DNA from: Acanthococcus lagerstroemiae
Lineage: Eukaryota; Arthropoda; Insecta; Hemiptera; Eriococcidae
Direction: 5' to 3'
Length of the DNA stretch: 64,000 nt
Assembly (NCBI GenBank): GCA_031841125.1
Contig: CM063106.1
Coordinates: 35,832,001-35,896,000 of the forward strand
Within the stretch, counting starts at the first letter, position 1, and each line of letters opens with the position of its first letter. This document shows, in pieces, positions 1 through 11,585 of this stretch. A model generated the notes under the pieces. The model searched no databases. It was given only the letters and a program-made list of their open reading frames with translations, and was not told the origin of the DNA. The position numbers were made by a program, and so were the translations under genes.

Positions 1-209
1 GACGAACAGTGTTGCCAGATTTGGTGCACGTGTGCCAGATCTGGAACAATTCAACTTTTCTGATACAGTGTCTGGTGATTTCAACAATTCTGATACGTTA
101 TGGCCCATTCTTATTATTCTTGGTATAATTTAGTACATTCTCTGGTACGTTTTGTCATTTTTTGGTTCGGTACATTTTAATAAATACCTATTCAAACGAA
201 TTTTGATAT

Positions 210-494
210 TGTGGCGAACGCTCCCGAACATTCGAGATAAGCGAAGAAAGATCGACACGTTTCGAGCGGCAAAATACCTCGATAACGAGAGCGATAAGGA
301 GTTTCGCCGATAACGCCGGGGTATATAAAGGCCGCTGGAAACGTCGCCGTATGGTCTAGTTTTGTATGCGATAAATTATGCGTTTTGAAAGCAATTTATA
401 GCTGCCTACTGTTTTTGTGCTATGCTGTATTTGGTGTAGGATTAAAGTCATTATTACGTGTTTTCGTGCGGTTTTCGGTGCGAATTTCGTTACA
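210..494 (+). mobile_element. Solo LTR (Ty3/Gypsy- or Bel-like, 285 bp)
   Basis: A 285-bp block begins TGTGGCG and ends CGTTACA, giving the TG...CA ends of an LTR. It is flanked on both sides by ATAT (206-209 and 495-498), which fits a 4-bp target site duplication. A TATA box (GTATATAAAGG, about 319-329) sits in a GC-rich upstream context, and an ATTAAA signal follows near 441. No internal region, primer-binding site or second LTR lies next to it, so this is a solo LTR left by LTR-LTR recombination. Orientation follows the TATA/polyA order. The superfamily is an inference from LTR length and target duplication size. Confidence 0.75.
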
Positions 495-789
495 ATATGT
501 TTCAGAGATTTTGACCAAAAAATTTCAATTTCAATGATCAGACATTTTGTTTGGTATATTTCATTTTAAATCTGGTTAAATTTTGGAAAGTTTCTTGGTG
601 GTACACTTTTCAACTTCCCACCTGACAACACTGTCAAGGAGAGCCACATTCGCTGCATCTAGAAGATAAATGGTGAAATTATAACTGTACGCTATCAATG
701 TTCGGTTGAAATCCTCGAATCCTACAGCTTCAACGCGAGATAACATTTTTTTCACACAAACATTTGATTGCTTACTTCTATCTACAGCC

Positions 790-3110
790 TAGGGTAGTGG
801 AAACGAGGGTTACAATCGACGTCCGCCATGTTTGTTTTTCGCGTTGAGTGATTGTTTACTGTTGAAGGGTACAGGGAAAGAAGCAGGCCAGTTATACTTT
901 TGTGGCGATGCGAGAAAAATGAAAAACAATTTGTTTACATACGTGTGGTTCTTTACCTGTACCTACGTGAATTTTGAAACCCATTTTTCCGGACTGTGGC
1001 ATCCTTTCAGGCATCCTATCATAGCTCAACTTACTCCCGTTCCAAGGGTATTAATAACTCAATTTCGCCAAAGAAAAAAAAGTAAATTAGATATCTGATT
1101 CTTTCCCTGTACCTTTCAGTTGGTTTACAGAGTATTTTACGAAATTTTCGTCTCAATTTCATTTAATTCTCTTCGTGTGGTAGTTATTTTAACAAGTTTA
1201 TCATATACATGTACAGCCACAATACGGCCAATGACACATGTGCACATTATTACTTATACTTATGAAATTATGGCTATATAACTGTGAGCGCTAAAACGGT
1301 TGAAATTTTATATGTACTTATTTAGTTTATTTAACTTTATTGTTGAATAGTGAGGGCTCTATGTTACGATGGTTGCATGCTTCAAGAATTCTGTTGAGGG
1401 GGGAGGATGTTGCTGATTTGGTGATTGGTGGGCATACAAGAGGTGTACTGATTTGTTTCTTAGGTTGGGCTTAGGAATGGCTAAGGCGAGGGGATAGTTT
1501 GGATCAGTGATAAAGTCGGATATCTGCCCTATCGCGTCGGTCCTCAAGCGTATTAATTTGTAGTTGTTCCAGCAGGGTTACGTATGGGATATGTTCTTCG
1601 CGTGTTGGATAAAATCTGTTTATTCTGTGGAACAGGTATCTTACAAAGCGTCCTTATATTTTCTCGGTGTTTTTAGTACAGCATTTTGCGTGGGGTTCCA
1701 AATTTTGGAGCTGTACTCAAGTTGGGACCTTACTAGAGAGATGTATAGTGCAATGATTGGGTCTATGGTATTTATGGGCGGACATATTCGAATAATGATG
1801 CCGAGCATTTTGTCGGCTGTTCCTGAGATATTTTGAATATGTGTGTTAAATGACAGTTTTGGGGTGAAGTTAACTCCTAAGTCTTTGAGGGATTCAACCC
1901 GTTCAATTGTGTCGTCGCCTATTTTATAGCAATATTCTACAGTGAATTTTTTCCAAGGGAAGAACATAACTGCACATTTTTTTATGTTGAAGTGTAATTC
2001 ATTTTGAGTGGACCACGAGTATAACTTGTCAATATCTAGCTGGTGGAGCTTGCAGCAGTTTTCATTTTCAATTGTTTTAAATATTTTTAAATCGTCTGCG
2101 TAGAGTAGATACCTACTGCGAGTTTTGTATTTTGGATCCGACGCTATTAATGAATATATTGAAGAGGAGGCCAGCGAGAATACTTCTTTGAGGAACTCCC
2201 GCTTCAACTTCATATGGACAGGATAGTTTTTGGTGGGCTTGAACTAGGGAGATTTGATCTTTTAGAAATGAGGAGAAGAATTTTACAAGCGATTCTGAGA
2301 AGCCAAATGTGGCGAGAGCTTCAAGTAGTTAAGTGTGTGGTAGCGAGTCAAAGGCCTTGCTGAAGTCTGTATAAACTACATCTACTTGCGCTTTTTTGTC
2401 AAGTTTCTGTCCAACAAAGTTCGAGAAATTCAGTAGATTTGTAGTTGTTGATCGTTTTGTTCGGAAGCCATGTTGTCGGTCGTCTAGGGCAGATATTGGG
2501 CTAGTGGGTATATTCTGTTGTATACTGTAGTTTCAAATACTTTGGAGATTACATTTGATATTGATATTGGTCTGTAAGTGTCAGGGTTGTCGGTCGCGTT
2601 TTTCTTTGGGACTGGAATCACTTTGGTTAATTTTAATTGCTGTGGAAATATGCTGGTAGCATCAGAGGTATTAAAAATGTACAGCAGAGGCGATGCAATG
2701 TACTGTTTTATTTCCTTCAACAGCCGGGGAATGAGACCGTCTGAGCCTGGAGGTTTTAGCGTAGATAGGGATTCGATTGCAGTGGTTATTTCGCTACGAT
2801 GAAATTTCTTGATGTTCAGGTGAACATGAGTTCTTGATGCTTTCTAAAAGGATTCGTTAGTAGGGAGTGTATAGTCAGGTTTTGAGGTTTTCAATGGTTT
2901 GCTGAATGCGTTCGCGAATTTTTCCGCAGATATTATATCTGTACTGGTTTTATTGCGTTTGTCTTTTATGGATTTGTTAGGTTCCAGAATTTGCCGAGAT
3001 GTGTTTTTATTTGTAGTGCTGTGGAGGAGGTGTAATTTTGGTAGGTATAATACCATAAACAAACGTGGCGGGCGCCGATTACAACCCCCTCCCCCGTTTC
3101 TAGTACCCTA
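790..3110. mobile_element. Inverted-repeat-bounded element carrying a Jockey-like relic
   Basis: The segment near 790-837 (TAGGGTAGTGGAAACG... to GTTTGTTT) recurs as an imperfect reverse complement at 3058-3110. The inverted repeats are about 50 bp and a TA lies at both outer edges. This looks like a DNA-transposon shell, with the reverse-transcriptase relic at about 1330-3062 inside it. No transposase is visible. Either the LINE inserted into a non-autonomous element or the inverted repeats belong to a composite structure. Confidence 0.5.
1330..3062 (-). pseudogene. Decayed non-LTR retrotransposon ORF2 (Jockey-like reverse transcriptase)
   Basis: On the minus strand the pieces read in order through a reverse transcriptase. 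They include the YRPIS block near 2580, HGFR plus RST-TNLL near 2450, DFSKAFD near 2370, a GVPQRS block near 2190 (the usual glycine after GVPQ is lost) and the catalytic YADD near 2100. A thumb region (KKC, LGV, L-Y-SLVRSQLEYSS-IW) follows down to about 1650. A C-terminal tail is recognisable to about 1360. Stops and at least one frameshift (near 2120-2200) break the frame. The endonuclease domain is missing or unrecognisable, so the copy is dead. The clade (Jockey/CR1-like) is inferred from the spacing and motifs. Confidence 0.85.
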
Positions 3111-4166
3111 CTATACTATAACAAGGGTAATATGGAAATATCTCCATTACTAACCGGCACTGCTGATTTTTGTTTAAACAAAATGTTTAGTAAAAAAACT
3201 TGCTATTTTAAATTGAATGGGTCACCTCAACAACGATGTAACCTACAAAAAACGATATTTTACAGTAGAACTTAAAATGCTGTTAACATGCTGATCGAAT
3301 TATTTTTTAATGCACAATGGTGTAAGCGTGTTTGTCGCACCCATAGACACTGGCATGTAAAAAATTTCAACCATATTAAAAGCCTGACTACAAGCAAGGC
3401 TAAATACATGTAAAAATTCTGGCAATAACGTTGTAATCAGTGCTGGGTTGGAACGTTGTTGCTCATTTTCCTGCAAACAAGAGGGTGGGTGGATGTCGAA
3501 TTCTGGGTAAACATGAACCTTTTTCAGTCTTGGTACCACTTTAATTATTTTTGAGAAATAGAAACAACACAGGTGAAATAAAAATTTTTAAATCAAGGCA
3601 TGAAAAATTCTATTTATAGAAAAAGCAACGAAGAAACACTCACTTAAAACCCCTCGGCGAAGGGGAAAAATAGTCCATACGACGCGCATTGGTGTTTACA
3701 ACATTATTGCATCAAAATCCCCGCTTTGAAAAAATTGTCGGTTACAATAACGTTGTTGAGATAGTCTATTCAATTATCTACCCTTGAATTACGACAACAC
3801 AACAAACATCACAGATAGCAAGTGAAGAATACATAGATTAGTGATGTTATACAAAATTATTTTCCGTCATTTTGTTAGATGAGTATTTCATATTCCCCCC
3901 CCCTATTTTTTATGTCACAAGATTTGTAATTTTTAGAGTTCCGTTATTTTGTTTTCTCATGGTTTTGTTTCATCTTGACAAAATTATTTTTTCATTTTGT
4001 TTTCCTTTTTGTCATCAATTATTATGTTATCTAACATAGTTCATCATTTCAAAGTTGATAAAATGACATAACTTACCTATATGTAATTTTCTTGTCATTT
4101 CGTTTTGTCACTGGATTCATTTCTTCATTATGTTTCTGATGAAAAACGGCTTAAGATTTTATCATA
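3111..4166. other. Unassigned AT-rich sequence
   Basis: I see no coding exon, RNA gene or bounded element here. The stretch contains a C8 run near 3895 and several T-rich segments. Confidence 0.5.
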
Positions 4167-4645
4167 TGGGTAATTCTCAGAATTGGGGCATATTTCACTC
4201 CCAATAAAAATCAGTTTTGGAAAGCATCTTTCTTGCAATTTTTTTGGGCAGTTTGGTAATAGACATAACGCGGATACTATTTCTAGCCTACGGCTCAATT
4301 AATGCCGAAAATGGGCGGGGGCAGAGCGTTTCTAAAAATCTATAGACACTACGAATGAATTTCCATTGTAGTGGCAACCACTAAGAAAGAATTTCCATTG
4401 CATTGGCAACCGCTACAAAAGAATTTCCATCGTAGTGGCAACCACAACATTAGAATTACCATCGCTGTAGTATCTGTTGTGTGAATATTTCTTTGGCAAT
4501 GCAGCAGTGGAATGATGATGATGATCCAGGCAACCAGTTTTCCTGTATAATGTGTGGAAAATCATGTACATGGTCTTCAGAAAGTCAATTGACAAGGTAA
4601 GTGAGCTACAAGTACACTTAGGATATGGATGTATAAATATGTACG

Positions 4646-6385
4646 TTAGGGTGGCCCTTAAAAATCAAAGTTCTAAAATTTTAGCTCCCATCCCCTAGAA
4701 CTGTTACTCCATATGAAAAAATGGTCTCCTAAAAATTTCAACTGGATTAATTAATTTTGAAGCGGCCCGAATGAGGGATTTCATTAAAATGGAGGTTGCG
4801 CGGTCGAGCGCGCTACTCATACGTTACAGTGCCGGGTGAAGAACGATGCTTTGCACGGTAAGCGTATGCTTGGAAAAGTACATTTGGCGTTTCAAGTTTT
4901 TTCACCGCAGATTTTTCTAAATAACCTCTTTTTAAGGAAAAAAAAAAAGAAAAGAAAAAACCAAGTGTCTAACTGTCATCATTCAAGTGATTTAACGTCA
5001 TTTATTTTGGAAGCAGCAGGTCATTAAAACATTTAAAAATCAGCAAATTATACCTTGAAAAAGAGAACAAAGAATTTAGAATTGGAAAATTCTATTATAA
5101 TGACCCGCGTTGCAATTTTTATGCGAATGCATATTTTTATCTGTGGCGTGTATTCCAGAAGTTTCAAAAGATGTTCACGAATCACAAAATTCTGAGTTAA
5201 ATGAGCAGCGCTTCATTTTGTATATTTCGCATATTTTGGCATTCACGGCATATTTTACACCAATTCTGCATATTTTTCAAAAAACTTTCCCCAAAAAGTG
5301 ACATTTTTAGTTTTTTACTCAAAAATACCTACTAAAAATAATTCCCAACTCAAAAAGAAAAAAATTAAAAAGACTTAATGATTAATGAATCGCAGAAAAT
5401 ATTTTAGAAAAATACATAATGCTCTTTTGCATGTGAGATACCCTTTCTCTTGCTCTCATCACATTCATCAGTCATCAAGAAATTATGAATAGGGGCAATA
5501 TCACCTAGGTGCATCTCCTATTAAAAATAAGAGTGGGCTTCTTAGGTAAATACTTGGCTAGATCATTTTGAAATTAGATAAACATTGTCTCAGTATATTA
5601 TACAACTTAATTTTTTCATTGAAATGATATCCATATTAATAGTTTATTATTTTAGCACTTTCATAGCAAATTGGGGAGAGGTCATTTAAAGGTCGTTTAT
5701 TTTCGAAATTCGATTTGATTTAGAAAGTATAAACAAATAACATTAAACATTCATTAAATTTTTTTAATTCATACATACTCGGAATAAAAACAAACATTAA
5801 ATATTCGTAACATTTTATTATTTCAATCATATTAAACTAAGTGTTGATTTTTTAGAATTTGGGTACTGTATATACTGTATTCCGGCATATTAAAAATTGT
5901 TTTTGTTCTTCGTTTTTGCTTATTTTAAAATTTTTGACGGTGAGGGACAATTCAAAGTTTCATTTGCTCCCTTAGCTCGTAATTCACAGTTTAAACAATA
6001 AATAAAAACCCAACCAACAAATAATTAACATAATTAAATCAGTAAACTAGAATACACTGAGTAGAACAGAAGAAAAAAATTAATATTCATTTTTTAAGTC
6101 AGAAATGCAAAAACTGAATTTTAGTCAACAAAATTATACGGCGTATCTCAGGGACCGTTGATGCCCGAGTTTTTTCGCGGGTCGCAACGAAAATGCAAGA
6201 ATAGCCGGCGCGTTACCTTGATTTTAATGAAATCTCTTATTCGGGCCACTTTAAAAATGACCAATTGAGCTGAAATTTCTAAGGGAATGTTTTTTCATAT
6301 GAATGAACAATTCGGGGGGGGGGGGATGGGAGAGCGAGATATCAAAAATATATTTTTCGTCATCTATAACAGAGGGCCACCCTAA
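4646..6385. mobile_element. Nested inverted-repeat element 'B' inside element A
   Basis: The left end TTAGGGTGGCCCTT is matched by the reverse complement ending at 6385. Inner similarity continues: GGCCCGAATGAGGGATTTC near 4764 pairs with its complement near 6225, and the GCGCG-rich segments beyond also correspond. The arms therefore extend about 190-260 bp. ATGTAC occurs at both outer edges and is a possible duplication. No transposase is seen. A G11 run near 6315 interrupts the right arm. Confidence 0.7.
4962..5725. repeat. Copy of repeat family 'C' (also at 54017-55810)
   Basis: From AAGTGTCTAAC near 4963 the sequence follows the left part of the element at 54017 for about 500 bp, including CAGCAAATTATACC and GGAAAATTCTATTATAA. 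It resumes similarity near 5655-5715 (CATAGCAAATTGGGG, GGTCATTTAAAGGTC). It sits inside element B, making a three-level nest, and lacks the LINE insert seen in the other copy. The terminal CACCCTG of the right end is missing. Confidence 0.75.
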
Positions 6386-7214
6386 TGTACATTCTTACGT
6401 AGTGGATATTTAGTTCTATGGTAGTGGTTAGAAATATTAGTATTGCCACTACGAAAGAAAACTAAAGATGATCCACTACGTAAGAAAAATAGTAGATAAA
6501 TTGAATTTAAGATTTCAAGTATAATTATTGTATGAGCAGTTTTTAATATTTCAATGTCAATATACGTAATAATTTCAGTATAATCCTTCTTTTTTCCCAG
6601 GATTTAGCAGCATTCCAGCAAGATGTGATAAGCCACTACGAAATACCTCAAAAATTGTAAATAAGCGCGTTATCAGATATTTTCACTGAACAACTAGATA
6701 GTAACATTGAGATCCAAGATCTGAGATGCGCATGGTATCCTTACTGCAGCACCACAGCGTTGCAGCCAGTTGGTAGCATTCGAGATTCAATCTGTGAGCC
6801 AGAGAGCGCTACTGAAAAATAACCACTACTATGGAACCTCAAATGCAGAACCTCCCTTTTACCTCCGCCTGAGGGCGCGTGATATAATCTGAGTTGCTGT
6901 TTTTACTGTCAAAATGTATTCTCCCTCATTCTAGTGAATTTCCACCTAGTTTTCCCCGAGGAAAACATTTCATTACATCATTTCAACAAACTTGAAATTT
7001 GAAAATGTGAGCCATAACAGTCACTACGATGGAATATTCTGAGGGTTTATTTGATTTTGTGGTGTGTCTAGGGGTGGGGGCAGGTATTCCAATGTCAGGA
7101 AAGGTTGAGGAGATAATATTCCATTCATTCACTAAAAAAACGATTGAAATTTCGAATATGTTGTTTCAAAAAGTTTGATGAACTGAAATATGCCCCAATT
7201 CTGAGAATTACCCA

Positions 7215-7528
7215 TATAGCAAAATTTAGAAAATTCAATTGTCATGTCTTCATTTAGTTCCTTCGTTTTGTTATGTCCAACAACGTTAATGTTGATTGAC
7301 CACTTCTCTTTCCGACAAGATAAAAACGAGAGCTGTAGCTTCTAGTTCGACCGCTAGAGCACGTGATAGTAAAAAAAACATAAGTCATCCAAGGTGTACT
7401 CCTGGATCATAAGTGTTACCCCTGATTATTAATATTTGTTCGACTCTCAATAATTCAAAATGATAGTACTGGGTAACAAAAAAAGAACAAACGTTCATAA
7501 ATAAGTTACGCATGACTAATAGATTCTA
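7215..7528. other. Unassigned sequence
   Basis: There is no recognisable gene or bounded element between element A and the small retroposon. Confidence 0.5.
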
Positions 7529-7539
7529 TGTATAATTAA

Positions 7540-7650
7540 AGTCCCTCCAGCCACTGATGCGATACTCGAAAGGGTAGTTTCCGGGGCCGGGATGCGGTAT
7601 CTCAAAGGCCACTTTAGCATTCGTATATCGCCATACGTCCCACCACACCA
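7540..7650. mobile_element. Small dispersed retroposon, copy 1 (111 bp, 11-bp duplication)
   Basis: A 111-bp block is flanked by exact 11-bp direct repeats TGTATAATTAA (7529-7539 and 7651-7661). Its core (GTAGTTTCCGGGGCCGGG, GGCCACTTTAGCAT, CGCCATACGTCCCACC) recurs at 8711-8836 and in reverse at about 26175-26280. Long target duplications indicate insertion through reverse transcription. No polyA tail and no clear A or B box are visible, so this is not a standard tRNA SINE. The source RNA is unknown. Confidence 0.7.
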
Positions 7651-7661
7651 TGTATAATTAA

Positions 7662-8699
7662 TGTAAGTTTCATCAAAAAAGTTTAAATAAAAATTTCAAG
7701 TAAAATATTAATAAATTGAAAATTATGTTCAACCGCTTTTGCGGGCAAATATTCATCCAATTTAAAAGTAATAATCGAAATTAATAATACCTTTAGCTAC
7801 CTCTGGTAACTTTAACATAATTATCCTCGGGCTTTAATTTCGTCCTATCATCTTCAATCAGTGAAAGTTGACGAAATTTTCCGTCTCAATTTATTCGATA
7901 AAAGTAGACTCCAGACTGTGAAGGCGTGATTTTATTTCCTGAGTACATGTATAGTAGGTGTACAAGGCTGTACAGAAAATTTTGAAAACGCTTCGTCGGA
8001 AAACCATAAGGACCGATACTCTTTTATCGTCAAAAATAACCGAAACAAGTAATTTCGCATTTGCCACTTCTGATGTCAAAAACAATGACCGAGTATAAAT
8101 AATTTCGTCGGACGCGTTGATTGTGCAGAAAAGCAGGGTCGACCATAAACTGTGTTAAAATTTATAAGTCAGTACCTAAGTTTATTTCAATGAACGCGTT
8201 AAGTTTACGCTACGTTAACATTTTCCTGTTCACCGAGAGAATTAGAAACGAGGTTAAAATTCGTGAAATGTTAATCGTTTCGCTGCGAATCATTAGTGCA
8301 AACATAATCCGCAGAGAGACGAACGCTTCAAATTTTCACTTGTACTTCATATCGCGATTACGAGGGGAAAGCTGTACTGACTGTGTTTATGAAAAAAAAT
8401 AATAATAATGAAAACGAAGGTTATAATCCCATCCTGAGATTTGAAATTTCAAATAACGCAAATCATCGCCAGACTCCATTCGTACATTTATAATGATTTC
8501 ACATTTCACCGATCTACGTAGACCGATAGTACTTTTGTTAAAAATGAGTGCACAAAGGGAATAATGTGAACTAAAATCAGACTTTCATAGACTAGAATAA
8601 ACTCGCTGACCCGCTTCGCGGCTCATCTGCACTGGGGGCTAGAGTAAGCTGGCTGAAGTGAGTTGGTTAATTGAGTAAGATAGAAGAACTTTGGCTATC
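7662..8699. other. Unassigned sequence between the two small retroposons
   Basis: No supported gene is seen. Short open frames in both strands lack homology that I recognise, and there are no paired splice sites around a conserved domain. Confidence 0.5.
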
Positions 8700-8710
8700 T
8701 GTATCACAGT

Positions 8711-8836
8711 AAAAGGTGAAAGATTTATATACGTACTGAAGAGAGTAGTTCCTGTGGCCGGGGGTGCGGTGTCATAGGGGCCACTTTGGCATGCGTGCAT
8801 CGCCAAAATCGCCATACGTCCCACCACACCATTATT
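8711..8836. mobile_element. Small dispersed retroposon, copy 2 (126 bp, 11-bp duplication)
   Basis: Exact 11-bp direct repeats TGTATCACAGT (8700-8710 and 8837-8847) flank the block. The 3' two thirds match copy 1 (GTGGCCGGGGGTGCGG, GGCCACTTTGGCATGCG, CGCCATACGTCCCACC). The 5' third differs, and an extra CGCCAAAAT lies before CGCCATACG. Confidence 0.7.
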
Positions 8837-9017
8837 TGTATCACAGTGCACATAAGTTATTACTAATCAAATGGATTATTTGGCGCATAATTTCTTTCAT
8901 ATTTGGTTTCCGGACTTAGAATTGGCTACCTATGTACCTTGTACCTGTACCTATTATTCTACCGTGAAGGAGCGCACTGAAAGGGGGGGAGGTAGGTTAA
9001 CCAAAATGCGACAGAAT

Positions 9018-9298
9018 GGGGGACGTACCAAAGAATTTTTGTGGTTTTTTTGTGGGGGGGGGGGGGTAACAATTGTGAAAGTCCCAACTGACTCAACTCA
9101 AAATTCCCAAGTATCAAAGCAAGCAAAGAAAAAACACCTCACTTTTTGACCTGTTGGGTTTTTCTAACTTCTCAACTTAATTCTCAAGTATCAAAGCAAG
9201 CAAAAAAAAACCTTTTTTAACCAACTGCTGAATGAAAACTTCCTACACCTACAGGGGGGTAAGTTCCCCCTGCCCCCTCCCTATTGGTATGTCCCTGA
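9018..9298. mobile_element. hAT-type MITE (GGGACGTACC termini)
   Basis: The left end GGGGGACGTACC pairs with the right end GGTATGTCCCTGA. ACAGAAT flanks both sides (9011-9017, 9299-9305), and an eighth base differs (G against A), close to the 8-bp duplication of hAT elements. The interior has a G12 run at about 9052 and a repeated AACTTCTCAACTT / CAAAGCAAGCAAA segment. Related ends occur at 61318-61535 and a fragment lies at 47686. No coding capacity is present. Confidence 0.7.
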
Positions 9299-9305
9299 AC
9301 AGAAT

Positions 9306-9530
9306 ATTGTCAGAATTGATTAGACTGCTGCTAAAATGCGACAGAATATTGCTAGGAAGTGTCAGGATGCTGCTAAATTGTGACACAACACTACCAGGAC
9401 GTGACAGCATTGCCAAAATGTGTGACAGTATCGTCAGAATCTGACAAAGCCTCTGACAGGTTGTTGAAAGAATATGGCAAATACTGGCAGTCGTACCACT
9501 GCATTGACAGATGCTCCGTCGTATGTCTGT
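9306..9530. repeat. Degenerate short tandem repeats with a GTGACAG / GCTAAAATG theme
   Basis: Short imperfect units spaced about 25-35 bp apart recur (TTGTCAGAAT, GCTAAAATGCGACAG, GCTAAATTGTGACA, GCCAAAATGTGTGACAG). The flank left of the MITE at 9018 has the same theme, so the MITE landed in this repeat. Confidence 0.5.
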
Positions 9531-10136
9531 CGCGTTGTGTAACGTAAAATCGCACGGCTGTGCTCGATTCTGATTGGTTCTTATGCTGACATTCTGCGAC
9601 AGATCCGCTGACAGGATTAGCATCATCTGGCATCTGTCAATTTTCCGCAGCGGGTCCTTATACACTGTCAAAAGAAGCTTCAGAATGTATTTTAGCGCAT
9701 TAATTACAGCAGTAAAATGGCGAAATATGTGCAGTAGCGACCATTAACCTCTCCCCAAAACTGAAGTATCGCGCATGTTGATGGATGGGTAGTTGTACAG
9801 CGCATGCGGTTGGTAGTAGGTCCCCTACACAACGTTATTGAAACCAGCGGAAATTTACAACAGGAAATAGCTTCAACTCGCTTTGCAATCGATCAATCAG
9901 AAGCTCCTGATCCATTTGCAGTTTATCACTTCATGTTTGTGTTATTCAGAAAAAGATGTTGGTTTCTTCAAAAATTCAATCAGGTAATTAGAAGAAATAT
10001 AGAACATATTACCAGAAATTGACATTTCAGGGGTATTGGCCTGAAAATGGACCATGTTCGAAACCATATCCAGATATATTATGGTCGTGTTTTATCAAAT
10101 GGAGACCCGATACAGCAAAGATTCGGAAATCGAAAA

Positions 10137-10690
10137 AACCTTTCCATTCATCTCTACGTGAGGAAGTCAAGGATGTAGTAGCAACACTGTCAAAGTTTGA
10201 AAACTGTCGGTCTTGTAGTCTTCAGCTGTAGGGCCGCAAAGTAGGAAATCGTGGACTAAGGGCACTTCGTGATAGGAAAACATGGGAAATTCTATGTTGT
10301 CTGAAATCCGTCGCGATAATGCACTTGGATCTACAGTATCTAGCTTGGTAAACATAAACAATGCGATTTCACTCTTATCAGCTCTCCTTAGAATGCGCAC
10401 AAAGTCGAGTGTCATCCTGTTCCACGAACGAAAAAAATAATCTGTTAGAATCTGGGAGATGCGTAATGACCTACTCTGCCAGATGACGCCAAAAACCGAC
10501 TTTGCTAATTTTGGGCTAAAGGTACTTTGCGAAATGAGGTCTGCAAATGTAAATGTAATAATAAGGTATTTGCAGCTTCTTTTGGAAATATGTAATTCCT
10601 TATTCCTGAAACAAAGAAACTGTCTCCTCCAGGAACGTTTCAAAATGGAATTAGGTGAACTTTCGACGCTGAGCATATTTTTTACTCATT
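10137..10690. repeat. Dispersed repeat 'D', copy 1 (related to about 60480-61080)
   Basis: Blocks such as CACTGTCAAAGTTTGAA, AAGT(A/G)GAA with TCG(T/C)GGACTAA near 10170-10260, and CTCTGCCAGATGACGC with TTTTGGGC(T/C)AA near 10475-10530 recur in the same order near 60520-60600 and 60845-60890. The copy is diverged, with no clear ends. A 169-codon minus-strand frame overlaps it but shows no domain, and its counterpart at 61 kb is not open, so I do not call a gene. Confidence 0.4.
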
Positions 10691-11585
10691 AATCAAAATT
10701 CGGAACTAATTCAATACTATGATAGTCATTTTATTCCCATTTTCGATTCCAGTTGAAACGAACTTCAATGCTTGGACTATTTTCACAATTCCCGAGCCAG
10801 CACTAATAAAAATTGAATTCAAGATTTTTTTCCTCCTCGGAGACGGTCTGAAGCAACAATTTTTGGGCAAGGGCAGATTATTTTAATTTTACTAATAACC
10901 AAAACATGTTTTTATCGTTACCTAGAAAGAAAACTTCTTCAGTTACACAAACGGAATCCGATATTGCAATCTTACAAAATACTCGAAAAAATAGGCAAAC
11001 AAACAAGTAAATAAATACTGGAAAAAGAAAACCTCACCAAAAGTTGGGATACAATTCCAAATAAAAACTTCTACTTTCAAATTAATTCAAGTATTATCAT
11101 TTAAAGCAGTACTGATTTCATTCACATTGATTAGCAAATTGACCAAACATTGGTGGGCAACTGAAATGCTGCCAATTTTTACGTTTCGTTCAAAAGGTTC
11201 ATTAGATACAAAAGAACTGGAATTTTAAATGTAAATTACTGATGGATGTCCGAGAAAAATTATTCAAACTTTTATCATCTATATCATGAACAAAATCAAG
11301 AACTTTGAAGCTCTTAGTCAACGTACAAAAACCTTAACTCTCAGAAAATAGAAAAAATAAATTACAGTACTAGGGTAACACGATACACATTGCCTCATGC
11401 CGTCACGAGATAACGGTGATGCAGGCGAGCACGAGTGCTAGATATTTTTTGTTCCGACGATGTCATTTAAGCCCGTGAAAGGCCAGTCTTTCAAAAATAC
11501 CGACAACAAAATACAGGCACCGTAGTTCGTGTCCACATGATAGCCAGCTTCACACTGTGAATCGAACATGTGCAGAACGGTTCAA
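10691..11585. other. 3' flank of AAAS, no other gene seen
   Basis: The stretch lies downstream of the AAAS stop. I see no conserved exon, although the 3' UTR of AAAS must begin here. No unambiguous AATAAA in AAAS orientation was pinned down. Confidence 0.4.

Larger units (their letters stand above)
4167..7214. mobile_element. Outer non-autonomous DNA element 'A' with 31-bp TIRs and TA duplication
   Basis: The terminus TGGGTAATTCTCAGAA (from 4167, about 31 bp) recurs as a near-perfect reverse complement ending at 7214, with TA on both outer sides. The TA duplication points to a Tc1/mariner-like mobiliser. No transposase reading frame is visible. The inside carries a recurring motif, CCACTACGAAAGAA, and its complement (near 4345-4450, 6430-6490, 6630, 7015). 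The element was split by element B (4646-6385). Confidence 0.75.

Noticed and set aside
7555..7580. Possible hammerhead ribozyme (CTGATG...CGAAA) in small retroposon copy 1
   Set aside because: The conserved A after CTGATG is missing, stem II cannot form properly, and copies 2 and 3 do not keep the motif.
10167..10676. 169-codon minus-strand frame
   Set aside because: It overlaps dispersed repeat D, has no recognisable domain, and the related sequence at about 61 kb is not open in the matching frame.
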